Below are positions 17,601 through 25,798 of a stretch of DNA of 64,000 bases, in pieces. The stretch is from Arenibacter hampyeongensis (GTDB taxonomy: Bacteria; Bacteroidota; Bacteroidia; Flavobacteriales; Flavobacteriaceae). The notes under the pieces were generated by a model. It was not told the origin of the DNA. It did no database searches and worked only from the letters and a program-made list of their open reading frames with translations. Position numbers and translations under genes: made by a program. The stretch is from positions 248,001-312,000 of the forward strand of contig NZ_PIOB01000003.1 of NCBI RefSeq assembly GCF_002909255.1. The letters run 5' to 3'. The stretch's first letter is position 1; every line of letters starts with the position of its first letter.

Positions 17601-18039
17601 TTGCAACTGGTATAAGATGTTCTGTTAAGTTGGGATTCAAGGCTGCCATTTCCCATGCAATACCTCCTCCCAAGGAACCGCCGATAAGGGCATGAACCTT
17701 ACTTATATTTAAGGCCTCCAATCCTAAAAGAAAAATTTTGGCAATGTCCTTGGCTACAAAATCCTTGTAATTTTCTATAACAAATCCATCGTATCCATTT
17801 CCAGGGATATTAAAAGAAAGAATGGTGTATTTCTTAGTATCTATACATTTACCAACCCCGATCAATGTCGTCCACCAGCCATGCTCACCAGCCACATCGG
17901 AATTACCTGTAAGAGCATGGTTCACCAGAATAATTGGAGCAGAATGCAGGGGAAGACCAAAAACTTCATAAGACAAATTAATATCCAAGGTTTTGCCACT
18001 ATAGGTAACGTATTTATTTATTGAAAGATGATGTAACAT
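14653..18039 (-). CDS. Three-enzyme fusion: homoserine O-acyltransferase, aspartokinase, homoserine dehydrogenase
   Basis: A 1128-residue protein joining three consecutive or linked steps from aspartate to activated homoserine. Residues 1-315 are a MetX-like alpha/beta hydrolase with the nucleophile S122 (IGGSLGGG), probable acid D265 and H298 (HGHDAFL). Residues 325-765 are an aspartokinase with a KFGGKS motif (residues 329-334), TTLGRNGSNYSA and ACT-like regulatory repeats. From about residue 773 comes homoserine dehydrogenase, with FGHGNVGG at 778-785, GVFSGSLSYIFNTF and EPDPREDLSGNDVGRK. The frame is uninterrupted, so the fusion is real in this sequence. The gene follows metY after 142 bases and probably shares its SAM-I riboswitch. 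Acetyl rather than succinyl transfer is inferred from MetX similarity. Confidence 0.93.
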   Translation of the reverse strand: MLHHLSINKYVTYSGKTLDINLSYEVFGLPLHSAPIILVNHALTGNSDVAGEHGWWTTLIGVGKCIDTKKYTILSFNIPGNGYDGFVIENYKDFVAKDIAKIFLLGLEALNISKVHALIGGSLGGGIAWEMAALNPNLTEHLIPVASDWKSTDWLIANCQIQEQFLVNSKQPVHDARMHAMLCYRTPESFKERFKRSTNEELKVFNVESWLTHHGKKLQERFQLSAYKLMNQLLKTIDINREGEEAFINLQNSDTNIHIIGVDSDLFFTAQENKDTFKKLAQANSNVTYGEIHSLHGHDAFLIEFNQMEELLKGVFDRNGRSKKVKVLKFGGKSLANGEGLDTVLRIVTDKVEKGENIAVVVSARNKATDELEAILDKAAKGLDYVKDFEEFEKYQKHSYDNVNLSEEFRGLVKLFEGVAMLGDYSPKIKDQVLAYGELLSAKLVTKLLIGRGVNAKFMDSRQLIKTDSNFGDAKVLETLSKENVKSEFGKLDLDAVAVTTGFIASNELNETTTLGRNGSNYSAALLANYLNAEELQNYTHVDGIFTANPDLVTEAKRISELSYSEANELANFGTNILHAKTIIPLIEKNIPLRILNTFNNDNEGTLISAKTSKEGIKSLSVIENMALINLEGRGLLGKVGVDARIFRTMGNNNISVSIISQGSSERGIGLVVDAKNANLAKSSLEEEFQTDFKLQDINNITVVDQVSVISIVGQDLSTFHKPFNALIKNQVVPLLFNNTISGKNVSLVVKKSDLHKALNVVHGQIFGISKKVNLAIFGHGNVGGTLIDQILKSNKTIEKRKGININVFAVANSKKVLLNKNGISKNWKASMDTKAVPYKLSDIFKFAKDNHLENLIAVDNTANEDFVASYFDFVDNGFDLVSSNKIANTLRFDYYQLLREELARHQKQYLYETNVGAGLPLIDTIKLLHLSGENITRIKGVFSGSLSYIFNTFSEKDALFSVILKEAMELGYTEPDPREDLSGNDVGRKLLILARELDLSNEFSDIQIENLIPESLQDGDVKGFLKQLDILDEKFSKIKEVQKPGHVLRYVGDLSGDLQKEKGKLEVKLISVPKESALGQIKGSDSIIEIYTESYGEHPLVIQGAGAGAAVTARGVFGDILRIAEKG

Positions 18040-18181
18040 AAGTTGTTTATACTTGTAATTATTCCTGAAAGAACACGGTCATTGATTTTAAAACAATATG
18101 GGAATGCCTGGGCATTTTAGATATTAATTTCTGCACTCCCACATCATTTTGTCAATTTATTTAAAGAAAACTATCGCGATA

Positions 18182-19474
18182 TTACGCCAAAACGGATTTA
18201 TCGATCGCTGCAAATGCCTGCACCAAATCGGCCTTAATATCTTCAATATCCTCCAAACCTACACAAAGACGTATCAAATCCTTAGTAACTCCTGTCGTTT
18301 GTTGGGCATTGTCATCCAATTGTTGGTGAGTGGTACTTGCAGGGTGGATAATTAAGGATTTGGTATCCCCTATGTTGGCCAATAAAGAAAACAACTTGGT
18401 TTCGTCAACAACTTTTTTAGCAGACTCAAATCCTCCTTTAACACCAAAGGTTACAATACCACTTTGTCCGTTTGGAAGGTATTTTTTTGCCAAGGTATAA
18501 TAAGGACTTGTTGATAGACCAGGGTAGTTTACCCAAGTCACTTCCTTTCTACCCTGTAACCATTTTGCCAATTCCAAAGCATTTTCACTATGTTTCTTGA
18601 TACGAAGTTCCAAAGTTTCCAAACCTTGAATAATCTGAAAGGCATTAAACGGACTCAAGGCTGCACCAAGATCCCTTAAACCTTCTATTCTAACCTTTGC
18701 AATAAAGGCTGCAGCTCCCAAGGCATCGTGATAAACCAATCCATGATATCCTGCGGATGGCTCTGTAAATTCCGGAAATTTTCCACTGCTCCAATCAAAT
18801 GTGCCGGCATCTATAATAACACCTCCCATGGAAGTACCATTTCCGTTTATATATTTTGTCAGCGAATGGATTACAATATTCGCACCGTGCTCAATTGGTT
18901 TTACCAAGGCACTTGTAGCCACCGTATTATCCACAATGAAAGGAATTTTTGCCTTTTTCGCTACTCCAGATATGGCCTTTAGGTCAAGTACATCCAATTT
19001 TGGATTCCCCAAAGATTCCACGAAAATGGCTCTTGTGTTTTCCTGAATGGCATTGGTAAAGTTATCTTCGTCCCCTGGCTCAACAAAAGTGGTCGTAATA
19101 CCCAATCTAGGCAATGTCACAGCCAATAAATTATAGGTTCCCCCATAAAGACTACTGGAAGCTACAATGTGATCCCCTGTTTTCAACAAAACCAATAAGG
19201 CTGTAGAAATAGCGGCTGTACCCGAAGCTGTAACCACGCTCGCAAGTCCTCCCTCCAAAGCTGCCAAACGCTGCTCTAGTATATCATTGGTTGGGTTGTT
19301 AAGTCTGGTATAAATAAATCCAGGTTCCGATAGATTAAAAAGATTGGCAGCATGGTCAGAATTATTAAACACATAGGCTGTATTCTGATAAATAGGGACA
19401 GCCCTAGTACCAGCCGTTGATTTTGTGTCATGTCCTGCATGCAAAGCATTTGTTGAAAATTTTTGAGTACTCAT
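18182..19474 (-). CDS. metY: O-acetylhomoserine sulfhydrylase (aminocarboxypropyltransferase)
   Basis: A 430-residue PLP enzyme that makes homocysteine (or methionine) directly from O-acetylhomoserine and sulfide. Motifs include ALHAGHDTKSTAGTRAVPIY at the N-terminus, the YTRLNNPTNDILEQR substrate loop, VDNTVAT with the PLP aspartate, and the PLP lysine in HSLTKYINGNGTSMGG. The length near 430 and this N-terminus separate it from the shorter MetB/MetZ type. It lies behind the SAM-I riboswitch at 19601-19740 and just before the MetX-AK-HSD fusion, which should supply its acyl-homoserine substrate. Confidence 0.93.
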   Translation of the reverse strand: MSTQKFSTNALHAGHDTKSTAGTRAVPIYQNTAYVFNNSDHAANLFNLSEPGFIYTRLNNPTNDILEQRLAALEGGLASVVTASGTAAISTALLVLLKTGDHIVASSSLYGGTYNLLAVTLPRLGITTTFVEPGDEDNFTNAIQENTRAIFVESLGNPKLDVLDLKAISGVAKKAKIPFIVDNTVATSALVKPIEHGANIVIHSLTKYINGNGTSMGGVIIDAGTFDWSSGKFPEFTEPSAGYHGLVYHDALGAAAFIAKVRIEGLRDLGAALSPFNAFQIIQGLETLELRIKKHSENALELAKWLQGRKEVTWVNYPGLSTSPYYTLAKKYLPNGQSGIVTFGVKGGFESAKKVVDETKLFSLLANIGDTKSLIIHPASTTHQQLDDNAQQTTGVTKDLIRLCVGLEDIEDIKADLVQAFAAIDKSVLA

Positions 19475-19600
19475 GATTTCTTGTTTTTTTTATATTATTA
19501 AAATAGATAAAATAAAAAGCCAAAACAAATAATGCGGACAATGCAATATTATAAAATCAAAAAGTTAAAAAGAAAATCAATTACAGAAGTAACCGTTAGC

Positions 19601-19740
19601 GTTATCTGCCATGGATACTGCAAAAAAAAGTCACTTTTCTTTGGAGCAGTATTTAGGTAGAATTTAGCACCTTCTTTAACAAATGATCAAAGGGTTGCTA
19701 AGGCTTCAAAGGGTCTATTCCCTCCACCTTTCTTGATAAC
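19601..19740 (-). ncRNA. SAM-I (S-box) riboswitch upstream of metY
   Basis: Minus-strand leader with the S-box order TTATCAAGAAAGG, TGGAGGGAATAGACCC, TTTGAAGCCTTAGCAACCC and GAAGGTGCTAAATTC. P1 is formed by GTTATC (rc of 19735-19740) with GATAAC (rc of 19601-19606). An extra hairpin ATACTGC/GCAGTAT lies between the GGTGCTA strand and the 3' P1 strand. It should repress metY and probably the downstream fusion gene at high SAM. About 126 bases separate it from the start codon, with no obvious terminator. Confidence 0.95.
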
Positions 19741-19770
19741 AATTCAATAAGTGTTTGAACTTTAGGTATG

Positions 19771-19778
19771 CAAATATA
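19771..19778 (-). promoter_or_regulatory. -7 box of the metY promoter
   Basis: Perfect TATATTTG (rc of 19771-19778) about 30 bases upstream of the riboswitch. No well-spaced TTG -33 element was found. It shows that metY has its own promoter in the gap after metK. Confidence 0.5.
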
Positions 19779-19817
19779 GGTATGGAAAATTCTTTTTCCC
19801 TAATCTTTTCAAAAAAA

Positions 19818-21074
19818 TTATAAATCGAAAGCTTGTTTCACCAAATCAACGGCATCCAATTTCTCCCAAGTAAACAATTCCACTTCTTTTTCTACACGTC
19901 CATTGTAAGGCGATTCGAAAACCTTAACCTTAGTTATTGGTTCCTTGCCCATATGTCCGTATGCTGCAGTTTCCAAATAAATTGGATTTCTAAGTTTCAA
20001 ACGTTCCTCAATGGCAAATGGACGCATATCAAACAATTGCGCAACTTTTTTTGCAATTTCACCGTCACTCAATCCAACTTTAGATGACCCATAGGTATCC
20101 ACAAATATTGAGGTTGGCTCCACAACACCAATGGCGTAACTTACCTGCACCAACATTTCATCTGCAACACCGGCAGCTACTAGATTTTTAGCGGCATGCC
20201 TTGCCGCATAAGCAGCACTGCGATCTACCTTACTGGGATCCTTTCCACTAAAGGCACCACCGCCATGGGCTCCTTTACCTCCATAGGTATCAACGATGAT
20301 CTTCCTTCCGGTTAAACCTGTATCGCCATGAGGACCACCAATTACAAATTTCCCTGTTGGGTTAATATGATATTTTATAGTATCGTTGAATAGCTTTTGT
20401 ATATTCCCTGGCAATTGTTCCTTTACCCTTGGGATTAGAATAGAGATTATATCCCTTTTAATTTTTGCCAACATTAATTCATCGTCCTTATCAAACTCAT
20501 CATGTTGGGTAGAGACGACTATGGTGTCTATACGTTGCGGCACATTATCATCGGAATATTCTATGGTTACCTGCGCCTTGGCGTCCGGTCTAAGATAGGT
20601 TATGGCATCGCCAACTCTTCTTAAATCTGCCAAAACTTGCAATATCTTATGGGAAATATCCAGGGCCAACGGCATGTAATTATCCGTTTCCTTGGTTGCA
20701 TAGCCGAACATCATGCCCTGATCACCAGCACCTTGTTCTTCCTTTGAACCACGGTCTACCCCTTGATTGATCTCTTTGGACTGCTCATGGATCAATGAAA
20801 TTACACCGCAGGAATCTCCACTAAACTTATAATCTCCATTGGTATAACCGATCTTGTTGATGACATCGCGAGCTATTTGCTGAACATCAAGATAGGTATG
20901 GCTCTTGACCTCCCCGGCCAAAACCACTTGGCCAGTGGTCACCAAAGTTTCACAAGCCACCTTACTTTCCGAGTCAAATGCTAAAAAATTATCCAATAAC
21001 GCATCACTAATTTGATCCGCAATCTTATCTGGATGCCCTTCACTAACCGATTCCGAAGTAAATAAATATGCCAT
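19818..21074 (-). CDS. metK: S-adenosylmethionine synthetase
   Basis: A 418-residue methionine adenosyltransferase that makes SAM from methionine and ATP. It carries the family motifs [17 protein letters not shown] near the N-terminus, [12 protein letters not shown] around residue 117, and the phosphate loop [16 protein letters not shown] near residue 275. It is the last enzyme of the route encoded by this locus. No SAM-I element precedes it; instead there is an unusual leader of about 170 bases (21075-21245) behind a -7 box. Its stop is followed closely by the metY promoter. Confidence 0.97.
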   Translation of the reverse strand: MAYLFTSESVSEGHPDKIADQISDALLDNFLAFDSESKVACETLVTTGQVVLAGEVKSHTYLDVQQIARDVINKIGYTNGDYKFSGDSCGVISLIHEQSKEINQGVDRGSKEEQGAGDQGMMFGYATKETDNYMPLALDISHKILQVLADLRRVGDAITYLRPDAKAQVTIEYSDDNVPQRIDTIVVSTQHDEFDKDDELMLAKIKRDIISILIPRVKEQLPGNIQKLFNDTIKYHINPTGKFVIGGPHGDTGLTGRKIIVDTYGGKGAHGGGAFSGKDPSKVDRSAAYAARHAAKNLVAAGVADEMLVQVSYAIGVVEPTSIFVDTYGSSKVGLSDGEIAKKVAQLFDMRPFAIEERLKLRNPIYLETAAYGHMGKEPITKVKVFESPYNGRVEKEVELFTWEKLDAVDLVKQAFDL

Positions 21075-21259
21075 AAATCCTTTCTAAATAAAAAATTAAT
21101 AAGAATTTGACGAAGCATACTAAAGAAGAGTGGATGTTAAAGTTCCCTAGGAACATAAACAACATAAACTGCTTTAGCATTTTGTTATGCCGAACCTATT
21201 TCAGCAATTGAGGTTGCAATCAGTCAAATCCTTCCTCGATATTTTAGGGTACAAAAGTA
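21075..21259 (-). promoter_or_regulatory. metK promoter and long, possibly structured leader
   Basis: The -7 box TACTTTTG (rc of 21252-21259) predicts a leader of about 170 nt before the metK ATG. On the minus strand the leader contains GAGGAAGGATTTGACTG, the pairable AACCT/AGGTT, GCAT/ATGC in a small hairpin, and the dyad GTTCC-TAG-GGAAC (rc of 21142-21154). It is not an S-box: the GGTGCTA and GAAGCC landmarks are absent. Whether it is a regulatory RNA is open. Confidence 0.4.
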
Positions 21260-21321
21260 CAAGAATTCTTGACGTATCTAAAAATGTTTAACAACTATTT
21301 TAAAATACAGGTAGATTCAAC

Positions 21322-24009
21322 TTATAAATCATACTTAACCGTAAACAAGACATACCGTGGTTGGATAAAATAAGAAGAGGTGGTGAAATACAATTCATTG
21401 GTGCTATCCCTATTCAGCGTTGAAGTATCCAGAAGGTTGGTGCCCTTAATTCCAAATTCCCATGGACTATCCTTTTTCTGATAGGAAAGATTGCCTTCCA
21501 AAAAGCTATAGGTGTTATCAATGGTATTTTCCTTGTCCCTGTAATTATAGTAATCATAATCCAAGGTAAATATGAAGCTTTTTAGAAAGGAGGCATCAAA
21601 CTTGGCGAAAGGGCTGCTGGTATAATAAGTTGTAGCACGTCCCCCGTTGTCATAATTATTTACAGAATACCTATAACCCAACTCCAAGTTAGGGGCATTT
21701 CTAAAATTGGTTGCTAAGGAAGACGTATAATTTTGAGTAAAGGATTCCGATTTTCTTGGCTCCAGGTCCACAATATTATTAGTGGTAGACCATGAAACAT
21801 TTGCCCCCACTGAAGCCTTTATTTTACCAAAAGTCCGTTGGTACCTACCATTGGCACTTAAGGATTCGTCCTCCAAGTTAGAGTTGATAGTAGTGCCAAT
21901 CCTATTTATTCCAATAATTTCCGAGGAACTTTTAAGGGCATCTATCCGCTTCGTATAAGTAACATTACCGAAAATATTGGTAAAATTAAACATATTGAAA
22001 CTAAAGAAATTCAAGGATAAATTATGGTTTAAGGCACTTTCCAACTCCCTATTTCCAGAATAAACTGAATTATAGTTATTGAGAACATATGCTTCGGCGA
22101 AATTATTAATATCCGTAAAAGATCTTGAAACCTTATAATTAAATCGAATGTTTTCTGACTTTTTCAGTTGTGCGTTAATATATAGATCGGGCAGCAAGGC
22201 CGTTAGATTTTCCTTTACTATAGTTCCCAGCTGGGTGTTTTTAGCTCCGTATTGATGCAATGTAGCCCCTGGATTAAAAGTAAAGATTCCTGCAATTACC
22301 TTGTAATGAAAACCCAAATACAAATCCGAAATAGTATAGGTGACATCATTGTTAAATTCGGCATCCGTAAAATTCAATGATGATCCCCCATCCAAAATTT
22401 GAAAAATATTTGAATCGAAACTTTGACGACTCTGTGTGGTCCCCAGGGTAAAGTTTAAATTACTTTTCATACCAGTAACCCAATAGTAGTCTACCTTGGC
22501 GTCCACCTTGTTGGTAATTGTATTTTTGCCCTGGTTTAGGTCATAAACATTCTGACCCTCATCCACTGGAAATAGATCCGTAAATGCAAAATTATCCCTT
22601 ATAGCATTATAAAAGGGATCTTCATCCTGATATATATGTTGGGCTTCAAAGGCAATGATGTTTTTTGCATTTAAGGAGGTATAATAAATATTGGCATTTT
22701 GACTGACCGAAATAGGCTTTTGCTTCTTAGTTTCGGTAATTTCATCTGTAATATTGGAAATGGAAAGCACATTTTCCACTTCATAATCGTCCGACTTCTT
22801 TAAAAGTACATCATAATCAAATTGCACTCTGTCATTGGGTTTATAAACGGAACTAAATTTGGCCAAACCCAAGTGGGCGGTTTGATCTGTAGCCGTAGTA
22901 GCATCTTCCGTCTCGTTGGAGGAAATGTATACTCTCCTAGTTTGGTTTTCCATCAAGGTCCCCGTATAGGAATAAATACCAAATCCACTTAAATCCCAAT
23001 TTTCTTTGGGAGAGTAACTAAAGTTGACAGCGGCAAACTTGGTATTTATATTCTTGGCCCTATTGTTTTGTAGACTGGACAGTCCCAATCCATCTCCACC
23101 AATATCTATTGAACTTCCACTTGAGCTGCCCAAGTTTCTAAATCCACCGGTAAAATTCTGATAATCCCTTCTATTAAAGGGGGCTTCCCCTATATTATTA
23201 AGATCTGTAATAATGTTAATACTATAATCAGGACTGTAATAAAACAGTTTTGGATGGGCCAAATAACTATCGTTGGTACCATAGCCTGCCGTTATTTCAC
23301 CAAACCAGAATCTCTTTTTTCCTTCCTTGAGTTTAATATTTAGGGCCACATTGTCCGTATCATTGGTAAGGCCCTTCATTTGGGTTACTTCATTAAAATT
23401 TCTCAACACCTCTATTTTATCCAAGGCATTGGCCGGAATATTCTCTGCGGCCAACTTGGAATCCCCGTCAAAAAAATCTTTGCCCTCTACCATTACCTTG
23501 GTAACTCTTTTACCTTCCACCTCTATTTGCCCATCATCATTTATTTCCACCCCGGGCAAATTGGCCAGTACATCCTTGAGCTTCTTTTCTGTACCGGTCA
23601 CAAAAGAATCCGTGTCGTACACTATGGTATCCCCCTTGACCGAAATAGGCATCTCATAAGTTACCTCAACTTCATCCAGTTGATTGGTTTGTTCATGAAG
23701 AACAATATCCTTATTAACATCGTTGGTAGGTGCCGTAAAAGAGAATTCCTCCGTCTTAAAACCCAAATAACTAACGCGAACATTAAAATTTGCGCCCGAT
23801 TTTAAATTTAATTTGTACAGTCCACTATGATTTGTAATCCCATAGGATTCCAGCGCCTTGGTTTCCGTATTTATGGCAATTACATTAGCCATATCGATTC
23901 CCACTCCAATGGAATCCTTAACTGTTCCCGTGAGGGTAATTTCTTGGCCAAAAGCTACCGATAGAGCGAAAAAAGCTGCTAGTACCGAATAAAAATTCTT
24001 ATTGTACAT
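21322..24009 (-). CDS. TonB-receptor-like outer membrane beta-barrel protein
   Basis: An 895-residue exported protein. A signal peptide (about residues 1-21, ending AFGQ) is followed by a CarboxypepD_reg-like domain at about 22-110 and a plug-like domain at about 110-230 that starts with LDEVEVTYEMPI. A long outer-membrane beta-barrel rich in aromatic strands (OMP_b-brl_3 type) ends in the aromatic-rich VLFTVKYDL. Substrate is unknown; the family covers uptake and surface-assembly proteins. The downstream neighbour is not related, but the GLPGLI gene lies 52 bases upstream on the same strand, a pairing common in flavobacteria. Length and domain order are complete. Confidence 0.85.
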   Translation of the reverse strand: MYNKNFYSVLAAFFALSVAFGQEITLTGTVKDSIGVGIDMANVIAINTETKALESYGITNHSGLYKLNLKSGANFNVRVSYLGFKTEEFSFTAPTNDVNKDIVLHEQTNQLDEVEVTYEMPISVKGDTIVYDTDSFVTGTEKKLKDVLANLPGVEINDDGQIEVEGKRVTKVMVEGKDFFDGDSKLAAENIPANALDKIEVLRNFNEVTQMKGLTNDTDNVALNIKLKEGKKRFWFGEITAGYGTNDSYLAHPKLFYYSPDYSINIITDLNNIGEAPFNRRDYQNFTGGFRNLGSSSGSSIDIGGDGLGLSSLQNNRAKNINTKFAAVNFSYSPKENWDLSGFGIYSYTGTLMENQTRRVYISSNETEDATTATDQTAHLGLAKFSSVYKPNDRVQFDYDVLLKKSDDYEVENVLSISNITDEITETKKQKPISVSQNANIYYTSLNAKNIIAFEAQHIYQDEDPFYNAIRDNFAFTDLFPVDEGQNVYDLNQGKNTITNKVDAKVDYYWVTGMKSNLNFTLGTTQSRQSFDSNIFQILDGGSSLNFTDAEFNNDVTYTISDLYLGFHYKVIAGIFTFNPGATLHQYGAKNTQLGTIVKENLTALLPDLYINAQLKKSENIRFNYKVSRSFTDINNFAEAYVLNNYNSVYSGNRELESALNHNLSLNFFSFNMFNFTNIFGNVTYTKRIDALKSSSEIIGINRIGTTINSNLEDESLSANGRYQRTFGKIKASVGANVSWSTTNNIVDLEPRKSESFTQNYTSSLATNFRNAPNLELGYRYSVNNYDNGGRATTYYTSSPFAKFDASFLKSFIFTLDYDYYNYRDKENTIDNTYSFLEGNLSYQKKDSPWEFGIKGTNLLDTSTLNRDSTNELYFTTSSYFIQPRYVLFTVKYDL

Positions 24010-24061
24010 CTATAATAAATTAAAATACAAATATGATTGTTTATGAAAAATGTCCCTGGGT

Positions 24062-24901
24062 TTATTGAGGCCTTCCGCCACCACCTCTGTTACCTCCTCC
24101 TCGACGGAAATTCTGTCTCATCTCCGCCATCTTTTCCTTGGAAATTTTATCATATTCTTCTTGGGTCACCGTCTTGCCTTTGCTCGGAGCCTTTATCTCT
24201 TTCCTCTCCGTAGGATTAAGCACTAATTTTGTACAAAGTATAACCGTAATATCATCCTTTACTTCCAAAATAAGGCCCGGAAGTCCCCAATACTCGCCAG
24301 GACCTTGATTCACAGGAACATCTGGAGTATACCAAGCTATAAGCTCTATTTCCTTTTCTGTAAATTCCTCCTCCTTATTTTCATCATTCTCACCTCCCCT
24401 ACGAAAAATTGCCCGCATATTGGGTCTTTTTATCGTTTTGGTTGCAGTGGCCTTAAAGGCAGTATAATTTCCAATCTGTTTAGACTCTCCACCCAGTTTC
24501 CATTCCAATTTTGGCAACTGATCATCGACCAGAAAAATCTTTCCAAAAAGTTCATTTTTAACTAAATACCTACCTTCTTTCACATCTTTGTAATAATCGC
24601 CACCAGCTCCCGACATCATTCCAAATCGCCCACCACCTCTTTCGTTGCCAGGCTGTTCCAATCTTTCTTCTTCCTTATAGATAGATGCGGATTTGTCAAA
24701 GGTTAAAATATAGGTCCTCTCATTGGCTTCCTTCATCCTTTGCATAATTTCCTTCTTGCGATCCTCCGGAATTTGCCTTCCGCCAAAATCCATATTCACG
24801 GTGGTTTTACTGAAATATGTGGCTTCGCCCTGAAAATCTTGGGCATAAATTCCAACGTGGGACGCAAATAGCATCAAAGAGAAAAAACAGAAACTTTTCA
24901 T
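24062..24901 (-). CDS. GLPGLI family secreted protein
   Basis: A 279-residue secreted protein named for its signature, here YWGLPGLILEV at about residue 205. A signal peptide (residues 1-20, ending IYAQ) leads into the FQGEATYFSKT start typical of the family. The C-terminus is low in complexity: an arginine and glycine tail, RRGGGNRGGGGRP. Function is unknown. It is transcribed ahead of the TonB-receptor-like gene and probably works with it in the cell envelope. The region upstream (24902-25100) is shared with the divergent nucleoside kinase gene. Confidence 0.88.
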   Translation of the reverse strand: MKSFCFFSLMLFASHVGIYAQDFQGEATYFSKTTVNMDFGGRQIPEDRKKEIMQRMKEANERTYILTFDKSASIYKEEERLEQPGNERGGGRFGMMSGAGGDYYKDVKEGRYLVKNELFGKIFLVDDQLPKLEWKLGGESKQIGNYTAFKATATKTIKRPNMRAIFRRGGENDENKEEEFTEKEIELIAWYTPDVPVNQGPGEYWGLPGLILEVKDDITVILCTKLVLNPTERKEIKAPSKGKTVTQEEYDKISKEKMAEMRQNFRRGGGNRGGGGRPQ

Positions 24902-25100
24902 TATTTTACATTTTATATCAAGAATAAGACTACAATTATATGTTTTGGTTTAATCCGAAAACCGATAAAAAAAATAATTATGCCTTCCTATAAGTTTTTT
25001 ATCGGATAATCTACCAAAGATTTTAACATGCACACGATATCTTGTATATTGTACCACTTAATTGGAAGGGAGCACAACACTAACCATAATTACATAATCT

Positions 25101-25715
25101 ATGCATATCGCCGTTGCAGGAAATATTGGGGCTGGCAAAACCACCTTAACAAGATTACTATCCAAACACTACCAATGGGAGGCTCAATTTGAAGATGTGG
25201 TTGACAATCCTTATCTGGACGACTTTTACAATCAAATGGAAAGATGGAGCTTTAATCTCCAGATTTACTTTTTAAATAATAGATATCGACAAATATTACA
25301 AATTAGAAAAGGTGGCAAGGACACTATTCAGGATCGTACCATCTACGAAGATGCACATATTTTTGCCCCAAACCTTCATGCAATGGGTTTAATGACGAAT
25401 AGGGACTTCAACAATTACACTAGTCTTTTTGAATTGATGGAAACATTGGTGCAGCCACCTGATCTGTTGATTTATCTAAGAAGTTCCATTCCAAATTTGG
25501 TGAATCAAATTCACAAACGTGGACGTGAATATGAGAATAGTATTTCTATAGACTATTTAAGTAGATTGAACGAGCGGTATGAGGCCTGGGCCCAGAGTTA
25601 CGGCAAGGGCAATCTCCTGGTTATTGATGTGGATAAACTTAACTTTGTGGACGAACCCGAAGATTTAGGACTGGTAATAAATAAAATAGACGCCGAGATC
25701 AATGGCTTGTTTTAA
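25101..25715 (+). CDS. Deoxynucleoside kinase
   Basis: A 204-residue deoxyadenosine/deoxyguanosine kinase-type enzyme for nucleoside salvage. The P-loop AGNIGAGKTTL is at residues 6-16, DRTIYEDAHIF holds the catalytic and substrate-binding residues near 93, and the lid region RGREYENSISIDYL follows near 147. Which nucleoside it prefers is not decidable here. It is transcribed alone, divergently from the GLPGLI gene, and ends near the palindrome at 25781-25798. Confidence 0.9.
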   Translation: MHIAVAGNIGAGKTTLTRLLSKHYQWEAQFEDVVDNPYLDDFYNQMERWSFNLQIYFLNNRYRQILQIRKGGKDTIQDRTIYEDAHIFAPNLHAMGLMTNRDFNNYTSLFELMETLVQPPDLLIYLRSSIPNLVNQIHKRGREYENSISIDYLSRLNERYEAWAQSYGKGNLLVIDVDKLNFVDEPEDLGLVINKIDAEINGLF

Positions 25716-25780
25716 GCCTAAACAGCTTTATACTTTATTGGAAATTAAATAGTCTTATAATATTGAATTAAGTACTTTAT

Positions 25781-25798
25781 AGAAATAGGCCTATTTCT
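25781..25798. terminator. Palindrome between convergent genes, possible shared terminator
   Basis: Perfect 18-bp palindrome AGAAATAGGCCTATTTCT lying after the nucleoside kinase gene and covering the stop codon of the convergent App1-like gene. As RNA it would form a hairpin with a very tight loop, so terminator activity is plausible rather than clear. Confidence 0.4.

Noticed and set aside
18104..18117. AATGCCTGGGCATT hairpin between metY and the fusion gene as a terminator
   Set aside because: Short stem without an adjacent T-run, so metY and the fusion gene are still likely co-transcribed.
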